DNA from: Paenarthrobacter sp. AR 02
Lineage (GTDB): Bacteria; Actinomycetota; Actinomycetes; Actinomycetales; Micrococcaceae
NCBI RefSeq assembly: GCF_021538675.1
Contig: NZ_JAJUKH010000015.1
Location: 1-64,000, forward strand
Reading direction: 5' to 3'
DNA length: 64,000 bases
The translations under genes were made by a program, and so were the position numbers. This document shows positions 1 to 7,747 of the stretch, piece after piece (the first letter of the stretch is position 1; each line of letters opens with the position of its first letter). A model generated the notes under the pieces. The model searched no databases and was not told the origin of the DNA. It saw nothing but the letters and a program-made list of their open reading frames with translations.

Positions 1-10
1 AGTGGGACAC
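1..10 (-). CDS. Transposase, first three codons only (truncated by window edge)
   Basis: GTG at 10 on the minus strand is followed by TCC and CAC, so the visible product is V-S-H. An AGGAGG ribosome-binding site sits 5 nt upstream. Nothing else of the protein is in the window, so the transposase identity is inferred from the surrounding IS-like end, not from protein sequence. Confidence 0.35.
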
Positions 11-71
11 GAGGACCTCCTGGTATCTGTGTTTGCTCTCGACAAGCTCCACATAACACCCGGAGGTCCTC
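11..71 (-). promoter_or_regulatory. Inverted repeat that can mask the transposase ribosome-binding site
   Basis: Positions 11-20 (GAGGACCTCC) and 62-71 (GGAGGTCCTC) are perfect 10-bp reverse complements separated by 41 nt. In a minus-strand transcript the 3' arm contains most of the AGGAGG Shine-Dalgarno. A read-through transcript entering from outside would therefore fold and hide it. Such sequestration is an established way for insertion sequences to avoid activation by neighbouring promoters. Its operation here is inferred. Confidence 0.45.
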
Positions 72-121
72 TTTACTTCGTCAATTCCAGCCCCGTGTCA
101 TCAACCTGCCGGGACAGTACA

Positions 122-127
122 CCTAGA
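122..127. other. Putative IS insertion target, CCTAGA
   Basis: The hexamer directly outside the element's TGT end contains CTAG, the core described for IS481 target sites. The same bases hold the serB stop codon (TAG on the minus strand, 123-125). The second copy of the duplication would lie outside the window. Confidence 0.4.
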
Positions 128-1016
128 CGTTGGCGATGTGCCGGACTGCGTCCAGATACGGCATGTTGATGGCGGCGTCCGCCACGGCGCGAACGGCCGG
201 TTTGGCATTGAAGGCAATGCCGATCCCGGCTGCACCCAGCATGTCCAGGTCGTTGGCGCCGTCACCCACCGCAATGGTGTGCTCCAGGCTGATGCCCTCG
301 GCAGCGGCCCATTCGCGCAGGTATTTCTCCTTGGCTGCGCGGTCAATAACCGCGCCCAGTACCTTGCCGGTCAACGCGCCGTCGACAATTTCCAGCTCGT
401 TGGCGATCCAGTAATCCAAGCCCAGCCCGCCCGCAATCGGTTCAAGGATCTGGTTGAACCCACCTGACACAACGGCCACGGTGTGGCCCGCGGCCTTGAA
501 CGCCGCAACCAGTTCAGCGGCGCCGAGGCTGAGGCGAACTTCTTCCCGGACGGAATCGACGACGGCGGCAGGCAGCCCGGCGAGCACCGCAACCCGCGCG
601 TGGAGGCTCTGTGCGAAGTCGAGCTCGCCCCGCATGGCTGCCTCTGTGACGGCAGCGACTTCCTCCCGCTTGCCGGCGTGGGCAGCCAAAAGCTCGATCA
701 CTTCCTGTTGGATCAAGGTGGAGTCGACGTCCATGATGAGGAGCTTGCGCACTGCCTGCCGGAGCCCCTGGGGAACAATGGCCGTATCAACTCCGGGGCC
801 TGCCACCTCAGCTACCTTGCGTCGCACGCCGGCGAGGTCCGAGGCCGCATCCTCGAGGGGCGTGAGTTCCACTGTGTGAACGGCGAAGCGCTCATCTGCG
901 GAGTGTGATTCGGACGACACTGTGACGCCGGCGCCAGCCAGGGCAAGGCGGACATTTTCCAGGGATTCGGGGGTCAAGTTCACGCCATAGCTGACCGCAG
1001 CCAAGTTCGAAGTCAT
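123..1016 (-). CDS. serB: Phosphoserine phosphatase SerB
   Basis: This 297-residue HAD-superfamily phosphatase catalyses the last step of serine synthesis, O-phosphoserine to L-serine plus phosphate, in the cytosol. The catalytic DxDST motif appears as MDVDSTL after an N-terminal region of about 90 residues that resembles the regulatory part of actinobacterial SerB. Motif II is VVSGGF, and the Mg-binding GDGANDL lies near the C terminus. I chose the ATG at 1016 (MTSNLAAVSYG), because the open frame upstream is unlikely family sequence. The stop codon lies in the CTAG next to the IS481-like end. Because the target itself supplies the stop, the gene seems intact rather than truncated. A lone ABC ATPase gene diverges upstream. 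Confidence 0.93.
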   Translation of the reverse strand: MTSNLAAVSYGVNLTPESLENVRLALAGAGVTVSSESHSADERFAVHTVELTPLEDAASDLAGVRRKVAEVAGPGVDTAIVPQGLRQAVRKLLIMDVDSTLIQQEVIELLAAHAGKREEVAAVTEAAMRGELDFAQSLHARVAVLAGLPAAVVDSVREEVRLSLGAAELVAAFKAAGHTVAVVSGGFNQILEPIAGGLGLDYWIANELEIVDGALTGKVLGAVIDRAAKEKYLREWAAAEGISLEHTIAVGDGANDLDMLGAAGIGIAFNAKPAVRAVADAAINMPYLDAVRHIANV

Positions 1017-1127
1017 GGACCCAATCCTACTGAGGGCACCGCACCCGCCCGAATTCATTTCATGTCACCGGGCATGCGCCGCAACCGGTTATCAGTCATG
1101 TGGATTTTTGTCCTAGTGTCTACTGCT

Positions 1128-1913
1128 ATGAGTGATGTTCTGGAATTGGCTTCCGTCAGCGTTGTCCGAGGCAAAAAGACCCTGCTGGACAAGGTTGACT
1201 GGCAGGTCAACGAAGGCGAACGCTGGGTCATCCTGGGCCCCAACGGCGCCGGCAAGACGACCCTCCTCCAGATTGCCGCAGCGCGACTGCACCCCAGCAG
1301 CGGCCAGGCAGGGATTCTCGACGAAGTCCTGGGCCGCGTGGACGTCTTTGAACTGCGCCCCAGGATCGGACTGTCGTCGGCAGCACTTGCGACCCAAATC
1401 CCGGAACACGAGAACGTGCTCAATGTGGTGGTCACGGCAGCCTATGGCGTAACCGGCCGCTGGCGGGAAGGCTACGAACGTGACGACGAACGTCGTGCTT
1501 TCCGGCTGCTCAACGACTGGGGAATGGGCCCGCTGCTTAACCGCACCTTTGCCACCCTGTCCGAAGGGGAGCGCAAGCGCGTCCAGATTGCCCGGGCCCT
1601 CATGACCGATCCTGAACTGCTTCTCCTCGACGAACCTGCAGCCGGCCTGGATGTGGGGGGCCGCGAAGAACTCGTCCACAAGCTAGGCGAGCTCGCCAGC
1701 GACGAGGACGCCCCTGCCATGGTCCTGGTGACCCACCACCTTGAAGAAGTGCCCCCGGGCTTCACCCACGCCATGCTCCTGCGCGAAGGCGGTGTCGTGG
1801 CCGCGGGTCCCATCAAGGAAGTGCTGACCGACGAACACCTGAGCAATACCTTCGGCCTGCCCCTGAACGTTACCGAAAACGCCGGCCGCTACTCGGCCGT
1901 CGCCCGCCGATAG
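1128..1913 (+). CDS. Stand-alone ABC transporter ATP-binding protein
   Basis: The 261-residue nucleotide-binding domain has Walker A GPNGAGKTT near residue 41, a degenerate signature LSEGERKR in place of LSGGQ, Walker B LLLLDEP and a switch-histidine region VTHHLEEVP. It lacks membrane segments, and no permease gene is adjacent. The ATG at 1128 (MSDVLELASV) fits the domain start better than an upstream in-frame ATG. LSEGERKR resembles the ModF/YlmA-type single ATPases whose partners are unknown. It is followed after 17 nt by a TauE/SafE permease on the same strand, but those permeases are not ABC proteins, so a partnership is not implied. Substrate cannot be named. Confidence 0.85.
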   Translation: MSDVLELASVSVVRGKKTLLDKVDWQVNEGERWVILGPNGAGKTTLLQIAAARLHPSSGQAGILDEVLGRVDVFELRPRIGLSSAALATQIPEHENVLNVVVTAAYGVTGRWREGYERDDERRAFRLLNDWGMGPLLNRTFATLSEGERKRVQIARALMTDPELLLLDEPAAGLDVGGREELVHKLGELASDEDAPAMVLVTHHLEEVPPGFTHAMLLREGGVVAAGPIKEVLTDEHLSNTFGLPLNVTENAGRYSAVARR

Positions 1914-1930
1914 GCAGCCCCGAAACCACA

Positions 1931-2716
1931 ATGGAAATCCTTAACGACATACTGGTCTTTTTCGCGGGCCTGTGGGCCGGAACCATCAATGCGGTGGTCG
2001 GCTCCGGCACGCTGGTGACCTTCCCTGTACTTATTGCCATTGGTGTGACGCCGGTGGTTGCCTCCATGAGCAATGCCATGGGCCTGGTAGCGGGCAACGC
2101 CGCCGGTGCATGGGGCTACCGGCGCGAGCTTGCCGGTCGCGGCAGGCAGTTGATGAAACTGTTGCCGGCCTCGTTGCTGGGCGGTATCACCGGGGCCTGG
2201 CTGCTCCTGCACCTGCCGGAGAAGGTGTTCCACTATGTTGCCCCGGTGCTGCTGGTGGTGGCCCTGCTGATGGTGGTCTTCCAGCCCAAGCTGCAGGCCT
2301 GGGTGCGCAGCAGGGAACAAAACCCCGAGCATGCGATCCGCGATCGAAGCCACGGCATCCTGCTGGTGGTCCTCGTGTATCTTGCCGGTGTTTATGGTGG
2401 CTACTTCGTCGCAGCCCAGGGGATTCTCCTGGTGGGAATCCTGGGGGTCTTCCTCTCGGGAACCATGCAGAACGCGAATGCCATGAAGAACATCCTGGTG
2501 CTCGGCGTCAACATGGTTGCCGCCGTTTCCTACCTGATTTTCGCCTTCGACCGGATCGAATGGTTCTTTGTCCTGATCATCGCCGTGAGTTCCACCATCG
2601 GTGGCCTCATCGGTTCGAAAGTGGGGCGGAAGCTCTCGCCGAAAGTCCTTCGGGCCGTCATTTTCGCGCTCGGCCTCGTTGCACTGGGCTTCATGATCGC
2701 CAACCTGCTGAAATAA
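1931..2716 (+). CDS. Sulfite exporter TauE/SafE family membrane protein
   Basis: The 261-residue polytopic protein has about eight hydrophobic segments and the two family repeats, each starting with a G-x-x-x-G-x-(I/V)-N/GG pattern (GLWAGTINAVVGSGTLVTFP near the N terminus, GVYGGYFVAAQG mid-protein). Family members move small organic or sulfur anions across the cytoplasmic membrane, and the substrate here is unknown. It starts 17 nt after the ABC ATPase stop and ends 6 nt before a SpoU methyltransferase. The three genes probably share a transcript. Confidence 0.85.
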   Translation: MEILNDILVFFAGLWAGTINAVVGSGTLVTFPVLIAIGVTPVVASMSNAMGLVAGNAAGAWGYRRELAGRGRQLMKLLPASLLGGITGAWLLLHLPEKVFHYVAPVLLVVALLMVVFQPKLQAWVRSREQNPEHAIRDRSHGILLVVLVYLAGVYGGYFVAAQGILLVGILGVFLSGTMQNANAMKNILVLGVNMVAAVSYLIFAFDRIEWFFVLIIAVSSTIGGLIGSKVGRKLSPKVLRAVIFALGLVALGFMIANLLK

Positions 2717-2722
2717 TCCCCT

Positions 2723-3532
2723 GTGACCTTTCACTACCTCGAGTCCGCCGATGATCCACGCGTCACGGACTACACCACCCTCACCGACGTCCACCTTCGC
2801 AAACTCCGCGAGCCGGAGGAGGGCATGTACATCGCCGAATCCTCCCGGGTTCTCCGCCGGGCGCTGGCTGCGGGACACCAGCCCCGTTCTTTCTTCCTCG
2901 CCGAAAAGTGGCTGGCGGACCTCGACGACGTTTTCCGGCAATACCCCGACGTTCCGGTTTTCATTGGCAAGGCCGAGCTGCTGGAACAGATCACCGGGTT
3001 CCACCTCCACCGCGGAGCGATGGCAGCCATGCACCGGCCAGCGCCTGTTCCCTTGGAAGAACTCCTCGCGAAAGCCCAGCGGGTGGCCGTGCTGGAGGAC
3101 ATAGTGGACCACACCAACGTGGGCGCAATCTTCCGGTCGGCGGCAGCGCTGGGCGTCGACGCAGTCCTGGTCTCGCCACGTTGCGGTGACCCGCTGTACA
3201 GGCGCAGCGTCCGCGTGAGCATGGGCACGGTCTTCCAGGTCCCGTGGGCGCGCCTGGAAAGCTGGCCGGATGACCTGTCCCGGCTGAAGGAGCAGGGCTT
3301 CACGGTGGCCGCCATGGAGCTGACGGACAATGCGGTTGACCTGGACGACCTGGCCGCACGGCAGATTCCGAAGCTCGCCTTGGTCTTGGGCACTGAAGGC
3401 GCAGGCATGAGCGAGGACACGCTGGCCGCCGTCGACCTCGCCGTCAAAATCCCGATGCGCGCCGGCGTGGATTCACTTAACGTAGCCGCTGCCTCGGCGG
3501 TGGCGTTCTGGGAACTCCGGCCGCGGGACTGA
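2723..3532 (+). CDS. TrmH/SpoU-family RNA 2'-O-methyltransferase
   Basis: The 269-residue protein has an N-terminal substrate-binding domain followed by the SPOUT knot. SpoU motif 1 is seen in DHTNVGAIFRSAAALGVDAV, motif 2 in LVLGTEGAGMS, and motif 3 in IPMRAGVDSLNVAAASAVAF. These residues bind S-adenosylmethionine in a trefoil knot, and N in the VDSLNVA segment is conserved. The start is the GTG at 2723, 6 nt after the preceding stop. Substrate (rRNA or tRNA position) cannot be assigned from sequence. TsnR-like and RlmB-like members share these motifs. Confidence 0.88.
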   Translation: MTFHYLESADDPRVTDYTTLTDVHLRKLREPEEGMYIAESSRVLRRALAAGHQPRSFFLAEKWLADLDDVFRQYPDVPVFIGKAELLEQITGFHLHRGAMAAMHRPAPVPLEELLAKAQRVAVLEDIVDHTNVGAIFRSAAALGVDAVLVSPRCGDPLYRRSVRVSMGTVFQVPWARLESWPDDLSRLKEQGFTVAAMELTDNAVDLDDLAARQIPKLALVLGTEGAGMSEDTLAAVDLAVKIPMRAGVDSLNVAAASAVAFWELRPRD

Positions 3533-3538
3533 CGCCGG

Positions 3539-3568
3539 TTCGTATGGCAAGGCCGTTTCCGCTATGAT
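3539..3568 (+). promoter_or_regulatory. Candidate promoter of rpmE2
   Basis: TATGAT at 3563-3568 is a good -10 hexamer, and TTCGTA at 3539-3544 is a weak -35 with 18-nt spacing. Transcription from here would give a leader of about 100 nt before rpmE2. No zinc-regulator (Zur) box could be recognised by eye. Confidence 0.4.
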
Positions 3569-3584
3569 TGGTTGTTGGCCCGGC

Positions 3585-3670
3585 CGCTGGAATATTCACT
3601 GTCCAGTAACGGACCACCTCCATTCATACCTGGCAGCTGGCAAAATCCAGCTGCGTGAACAAAAGGTCCC
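3585..3670 (+). promoter_or_regulatory. Structured leader upstream of rpmE2, candidate L31 autoregulatory element
   Basis: Between the promoter and the start codon there is a perfect 8-bp hairpin, GCAGCTGG (3633-3640) with CCAGCTGC (3647-3654). There is also a longer-range pairing GGACC (3611-3615) with GGTCC (3665-3669) that encloses the hairpin and overlaps the AAAGG ribosome-binding site. A further CTGGA...TCCAG pairing is possible upstream. Ribosomal-protein leaders for L31 have been described in several bacterial groups, including Actinobacteria. Membership in that class is inferred. Confidence 0.45.
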
Positions 3671-3673
3671 ATT

Positions 3674-3931
3674 ATGAAGTCTGATATCCACCCGAAGTAC
3701 GAAGCTGTTGTCTTCAACGACCTGGCCTCCGGTACCAAGTTCCTGACCAAGTCCACCGTGTCTTCCTCGAAGACCATCGAGTGGGAAGACGGAAACACCT
3801 ACCCGGTTATCGACGTCGAAATCTCTTCGGAGTCCCACCCGTTCTACACGGGCAAGCAGCGCATCATGGACTCCGCTGGCCGCGTCGAGCGCTTCAACGC
3901 TCGCTTCAAGGGCTTCGGCGGCAAGAAGTAA
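3674..3931 (+). CDS. rpmE2: Ribosomal protein L31 type B (zinc-independent)
   Basis: The 85-residue protein is a full-length large-subunit protein starting MKSDIHPKYE and ending in the family's RFNARFKGFGGKK-like tail. It lacks the CxxC zinc ligands of type A L31, which defines the type B paralogue. In many bacteria this form replaces the zinc form during zinc limitation under Zur control, but no Zur site is visible here. The ATG at 3674 follows AAAGG and a structured leader. A strong terminator follows, so the gene is monocistronic. Confidence 0.95.
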   Translation: MKSDIHPKYEAVVFNDLASGTKFLTKSTVSSSKTIEWEDGNTYPVIDVEISSESHPFYTGKQRIMDSAGRVERFNARFKGFGGKK

Positions 3932-3952
3932 CCACTTCCCCCGAGTCTTTTC

Positions 3953-3992
3953 AAAAGCCCGCACTGCCGGATTTCCGGCAATGCGGGCTTTT
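3953..3992 (+). terminator. Rho-independent terminator after rpmE2
   Basis: AAAAGCCCGCACTGCCGG pairs with CCGGCAATGCGGGCTTTT around an ATTT loop, giving a near-perfect 18-bp stem. Its 3' side ends in a T run. It sits just upstream of the lipoate ligase start, and an in-frame ATG inside it (3981) is therefore an unlikely start codon. Confidence 0.85.
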
Positions 3993-4016
3993 GCGTTTTC
4001 CGGCAAGATGGACAGC

Positions 4017-5117
4017 ATGACTTCCCAGCCCACGCCTGAAACCGTGAACCACGACGACGACACCCGCCTTCACGGCGAATATAAGGTTCCCGGCGGAAAA
4101 CTGGTGGTGGTTGACCTTGAGGTGGCGAACGGCCACTTCGCCAATGTCTCCCTGAGCGGAGACTTCTTTTTGGAGCCCGACGAGGCCCTGCAGGACATCA
4201 ACAAGGCACTGACAGGACTGCCGGGCACGTCAACGGCAGCGGACATTGCCGCGGCCGTAACCGCGGGCTTGCCTGAAGGTGCCGTACTGTTCGGCTTCTC
4301 CGCAGAAGCCGTGGCCATAACAGTTCGGCGGGCCTTGTCCAAGGCCACCGGCTGGTCAGACCACCAATGGGAAGTCATCCCGCCGACGGTCCTTCCAACG
4401 GAGGTCAACGTGGCCCTGGACGAAGTCCTCACTGAGGAGGTCGGTGCCGGGCTGCGGAATCCGACGCTGCGGTTCTGGGACTGGGAAGAGCCCTCCGTGG
4501 TGATTGGCAGCTTTCAGTCCGTGCGAAACGAAGTGGACCCCGAGGGCGTGTCCCGGCACGGCATCACGGTGGTGCGCAGGATCAGCGGCGGGGGAGCGAT
4601 GTTCATGGAGGCCGGAAACTGCATCACGTATTCGCTGTACCTGCCGCAGACTCTTGTGGACGGCATCAGTTTCGCGGACTCCTATGCCTTCCTTGACTCC
4701 TGGGTCATGGCCGCGTTGGAGAAGCTCGGCATCAACGCTTTCTACGTCCCGCTCAACGACATTGCAACGGACCAGGGCAAAATCGGCGGAGCAGCACAGA
4801 AGCGGCTTGCCAACGGGGGCATGCTCCATCACGTCACCATGAGCTACGACATCGACGCCGACAAGATGGTGGAGGTTCTGCGCATCGGCAAGGAGAAGTT
4901 GTCCGACAAGGGAACCCGGAGTGCCAAGAAGCGCGTGGATCCCTTGCGTCGGCAGACCGGCCTGGCCCGGTCCGCCATCCTCAAGGCCATGCAGGAAGTC
5001 TTTACCGAACGCTATGGCGCAATCGAGTCCCGGCTCAGTGAAGCGGAGCTCGATGAAGCCCGAAAACGGGTTGACGCGAAGTTCGGCACGGACGAATGGC
5101 TGAACCGGGTTCCCTGA
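4017..5117 (+). CDS. Lipoate-protein ligase family protein with N-terminal accessory domain
   Basis: The 366-residue cytosolic enzyme is predicted to activate and transfer lipoate, or a related acyl group, to lipoyl domains. Residues about 15-105 resemble the LplA accessory domain (GKLVVVDLEVANGHF, SGDFFLEPDEA), which is C-terminal in E. coli LplA. The catalytic biotin/lipoate A/B ligase domain follows, with RRISGGGAMF, the GN of EAGNCITYSLY, and the lysine segment DQGKIGGAAQK. Domain order is thus reversed. I prefer the ATG at 4017 (MTSQPTPETV), since upstream in-frame ATGs lie in or near the rpmE2 terminator. An octanoyltransferase role cannot be excluded. Confidence 0.8.
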   Translation: MTSQPTPETVNHDDDTRLHGEYKVPGGKLVVVDLEVANGHFANVSLSGDFFLEPDEALQDINKALTGLPGTSTAADIAAAVTAGLPEGAVLFGFSAEAVAITVRRALSKATGWSDHQWEVIPPTVLPTEVNVALDEVLTEEVGAGLRNPTLRFWDWEEPSVVIGSFQSVRNEVDPEGVSRHGITVVRRISGGGAMFMEAGNCITYSLYLPQTLVDGISFADSYAFLDSWVMAALEKLGINAFYVPLNDIATDQGKIGGAAQKRLANGGMLHHVTMSYDIDADKMVEVLRIGKEKLSDKGTRSAKKRVDPLRRQTGLARSAILKAMQEVFTERYGAIESRLSEAELDEARKRVDAKFGTDEWLNRVP

Positions 5118-5136
5118 CGGGTTCTATTCCGCCGGC

Positions 5137-7743
5137 CTAGCCCTTGGCGGCCTGCGCAGTCAGGGCACGCAACAGGTGGCTGCGCTGTTCGATAATGATG
5201 CGCCGCAACGCACGCGGAGCGTCACTGTGTGCAGTGAGCCATTTGTCGGTACGCATTACCACCGGATGCGTCTCAGCCTGCATGCCGGGCGCAAGGTCCT
5301 GGGCCGCCGGGAACAGTCCCCGGACGATCCTCCCGGCGATCTCGATGCTCCGCTCCGCCCACACCTTTTCGAGGCAGTCGAAGTACGGCTCCACGTAGGG
5401 TTCCAGCATGGCAGCCGGGGCCGTGGCGAAGCCGGCGATGGTGGCGCTCAGGATTTCATTGGAGAGTCCGGTACCCAGGACCGCCGAATCCCATGCCGCG
5501 GCCTTCACCGAAGGGTCTGGGCGGGCCGCCGAGGCAAGAGCGTGGCCCTCCCGTCCTGAGGCTGTCTTGTCCGCTTCCAGTTCCCGGTCGAGCTCAGCTT
5601 GCGTGGCCTGTCCGTGGGCTGCCAGCGCCTGCCAGAGGCTCCAGCGCAGTTCGGCATCCACTGCGAGGCCGTCAATGACAACGCCGCCGTCAAGGATGCT
5701 GCGCAGCAGCGGGAGCTCAGAGTCGCCGTGCCGGGAAACATCCGCGAGAGCCCTGGCCCAGGCGAGTTGGTGGTCCGACCCCGCTGGGGCAGCCTTCAAC
5801 TGCGCGGCAGCAACGGCCAGGAAGTCCTTGCGGACAACGTCCCGCGTCGCAGCGGGCACGAAGCGCTCAATGGCGGTGGATGCGTTGCCCAGGACGTTGA
5901 GCAGGACTCCAATGCCGGTTTCGGCCGGAGCGAACTGTTCCACCGCGGCGACATACCGGGCTGCGGGGGTGACGCCGTCGCGGGCCGAATCCCATAGCGC
6001 CGTCCAGCACAGTGCCCGGGCCATGGGGTCCTGGATCTTGTCCAGCGAAGTCCTCACCGTGTGCTCGGATCCGGAGTCGAGCCTGATTTTTGCGTAACTC
6101 AGGTCGTCGTCGTTGACCAGCAGCAGGGCCGGCCGGGGCTTGCCGTTCAGCTCGGCCACCAGGGTGCTGGGACCGTCCACATCAATTTCGATACTTTCGG
6201 TCCTGACAAGGGCACCGTCTGCGTTGGGGTCATACAAGCCAAGCCGCATGCGGTGGGGGCGGAGTTCCTGGTGCCCTGTGATGGGGTCGATGGCGTCCTG
6301 TTGGAGCGTCACCGCGCCCAGCGTCCCGTCGTCTTCGACAATCCCGGCTGAAATGGTGGAGATTCCGGAAGTCTGCAGCCATTGGCGCGCCCACCCGGAC
6401 AGGTCCCGGCCCGAGGAGGCACTTAGCGCTTCCAGGAGGTCCTTCAGGGAAGTGTTGCCGTAGGCGTGGTCGCGGAAATATTGGCGTGACCCGGCGATGA
6501 AGGCGTCAAAACCGACGTAGGCAACCAACTGTTTCAGGACCGAAGCGCCCTTGGCGTAGGTGATGCCGTCAAAGTTCTGCTTGGCCGCCTCAAGGTCAGG
6601 AATGTCAGCCACGATCGGGTGGGTGGTGGGCAGCTGGTCCTGCAGGTACGCCCAAGCCTTGCGTTTGCTGGCGAAGTTCACCCATGCGGAGTCCCAGTCA
6701 GTGGCACGATCCACGCCAAGGGTTCCCATGTAGTCAGCGAACGACTCCTTGAGCCAGAGGTCGTCCCACCAGTTCATGGTGACGAGGTCGCCGAACCACA
6801 TGTGTGCCATCTCGTGCATCAGGGTGTTGGCGCGTCCCTGGTACTGGGCGTCGGTGGCCCGCGAGGCGTAGACATACTTTTCCGTGAAGGTGACCAGTCC
6901 GGGATTTTCCATGGCCCCGAGATTGTATTCGGGCACGAATGCCTGATCGTACTTGCCCCAGGGGTAGGGATAGTCGAAGAGGGCGTTGAAGAACTCCAGC
7001 CCGTTCTTGGTCAAGCGGAACAGCTCGTCGGCGTCGAAAGCGTCTGCCAATGAGGCGCGGCAGTAAAGTGCCAGCGGCACCTCAAGCCGGGTGTCGCCGT
7101 CGAGCGTTGCTCCCCAGTGGTCCGTCGCTTTGAAGTATGGCCCGGCCAGCACCGTGGTGATGTACGTGGACATCCGCTTGGTGGTTTCGAAGTTCCATTG
7201 GGCCGCTTTGGGGTCATCCACCAAGGGTTTCCGCGCGGACTCCACGCCATTGGACGCGACCTCCCAGCCAGCAGGCGCGATCACGTGGAAGGTGAATTCG
7301 GCTTTGAGGTCCGGCTGTTCGAAGTTGGCGAAGACGCGGCGGCTGTCTGCCGGTTCGTACTGGGTGTAGAGGTAGCACTGCCCGTCAGCAGGGTCCACGA
7401 AGCGGTGCATTCCTTCCCCGGAACGGCTGTAGAGCGCTGTTCCGGATACCGTCACCTGGTTGTCCGCAGCGAGGTTTTCGAGGATGACCCGGTCCCGGTC
7501 CACCACCGCATCGACGTCCAGGGCCTGGCCGTTCAGCACCACCGACTGCACGCCGCCGCTGATGAAGTCCAGGAACGTCGCAGAGCCGGGCTCGGCGGAG
7601 AAAGTGATGGTGCTGGTGCTCGGATAGCCGGCGACTGCGGGATCTGCCGCGTCGCGGACATCGAGGATGACGTCGTAGCTGTGGGTGGTGATCAGGGCTG
7701 AACGGGTGGCGGCTTCGTCGCGCGACAGATTGTGATTCGACAC
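5137..7743 (-). CDS. pepN: Aminopeptidase N (M1 family zinc metallopeptidase)
   Basis: The 868-residue cytosolic peptidase removes N-terminal amino acids from peptides. It carries the M1 exopeptidase motif GAMEN (LGAMENPGLVTF), the zinc site HEMAH followed 18 residues later by the third ligand E in LWLKESFADYMG, and a long helical C-terminal ERAP1-like domain. Length fits the actinobacterial PepN subfamily. It ends 20 nt from the convergent lipoate ligase gene and starts 4 nt downstream of the yeiH-like stop on the same strand, so the two are probably cotranscribed. Confidence 0.95.
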   Translation of the reverse strand: MSNHNLSRDEAATRSALITTHSYDVILDVRDAADPAVAGYPSTSTITFSAEPGSATFLDFISGGVQSVVLNGQALDVDAVVDRDRVILENLAADNQVTVSGTALYSRSGEGMHRFVDPADGQCYLYTQYEPADSRRVFANFEQPDLKAEFTFHVIAPAGWEVASNGVESARKPLVDDPKAAQWNFETTKRMSTYITTVLAGPYFKATDHWGATLDGDTRLEVPLALYCRASLADAFDADELFRLTKNGLEFFNALFDYPYPWGKYDQAFVPEYNLGAMENPGLVTFTEKYVYASRATDAQYQGRANTLMHEMAHMWFGDLVTMNWWDDLWLKESFADYMGTLGVDRATDWDSAWVNFASKRKAWAYLQDQLPTTHPIVADIPDLEAAKQNFDGITYAKGASVLKQLVAYVGFDAFIAGSRQYFRDHAYGNTSLKDLLEALSASSGRDLSGWARQWLQTSGISTISAGIVEDDGTLGAVTLQQDAIDPITGHQELRPHRMRLGLYDPNADGALVRTESIEIDVDGPSTLVAELNGKPRPALLLVNDDDLSYAKIRLDSGSEHTVRTSLDKIQDPMARALCWTALWDSARDGVTPAARYVAAVEQFAPAETGIGVLLNVLGNASTAIERFVPAATRDVVRKDFLAVAAAQLKAAPAGSDHQLAWARALADVSRHGDSELPLLRSILDGGVVIDGLAVDAELRWSLWQALAAHGQATQAELDRELEADKTASGREGHALASAARPDPSVKAAAWDSAVLGTGLSNEILSATIAGFATAPAAMLEPYVEPYFDCLEKVWAERSIEIAGRIVRGLFPAAQDLAPGMQAETHPVVMRTDKWLTAHSDAPRALRRIIIEQRSHLLRALTAQAAKG

Positions 7744-7747
7744 ACGG

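Larger units (their letters stand above)
1..121 (-). mobile_element. Left end of an IS481-family-like insertion sequence (cut by window edge)
   Basis: Read on the minus strand, the segment begins with TGTACTGTCCCGG at position 121 and runs through a short leader to a strong Shine-Dalgarno AGGAGG (21 to 16) and a GTG start at 10 that opens V-S-H. IS481-type elements have ends starting with TGT, and actinobacterial transposases of this family commonly start with (M/V)SH. The flanking hexamer CCTAGA (122-127) matches the NCTAGN target described for Bordetella IS481. Only about 120 nt are visible, so the family call comes from the end, the leader and the target together. It could instead be a remnant. 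Confidence 0.55.

Noticed and set aside
1889..3112. Long open frame of about 407 codons on the minus strand over the TauE and SpoU genes
   Set aside because: It is antisense to two well-supported genes, has no recognisable domain and the skewed composition expected from GC-rich antisense frames.
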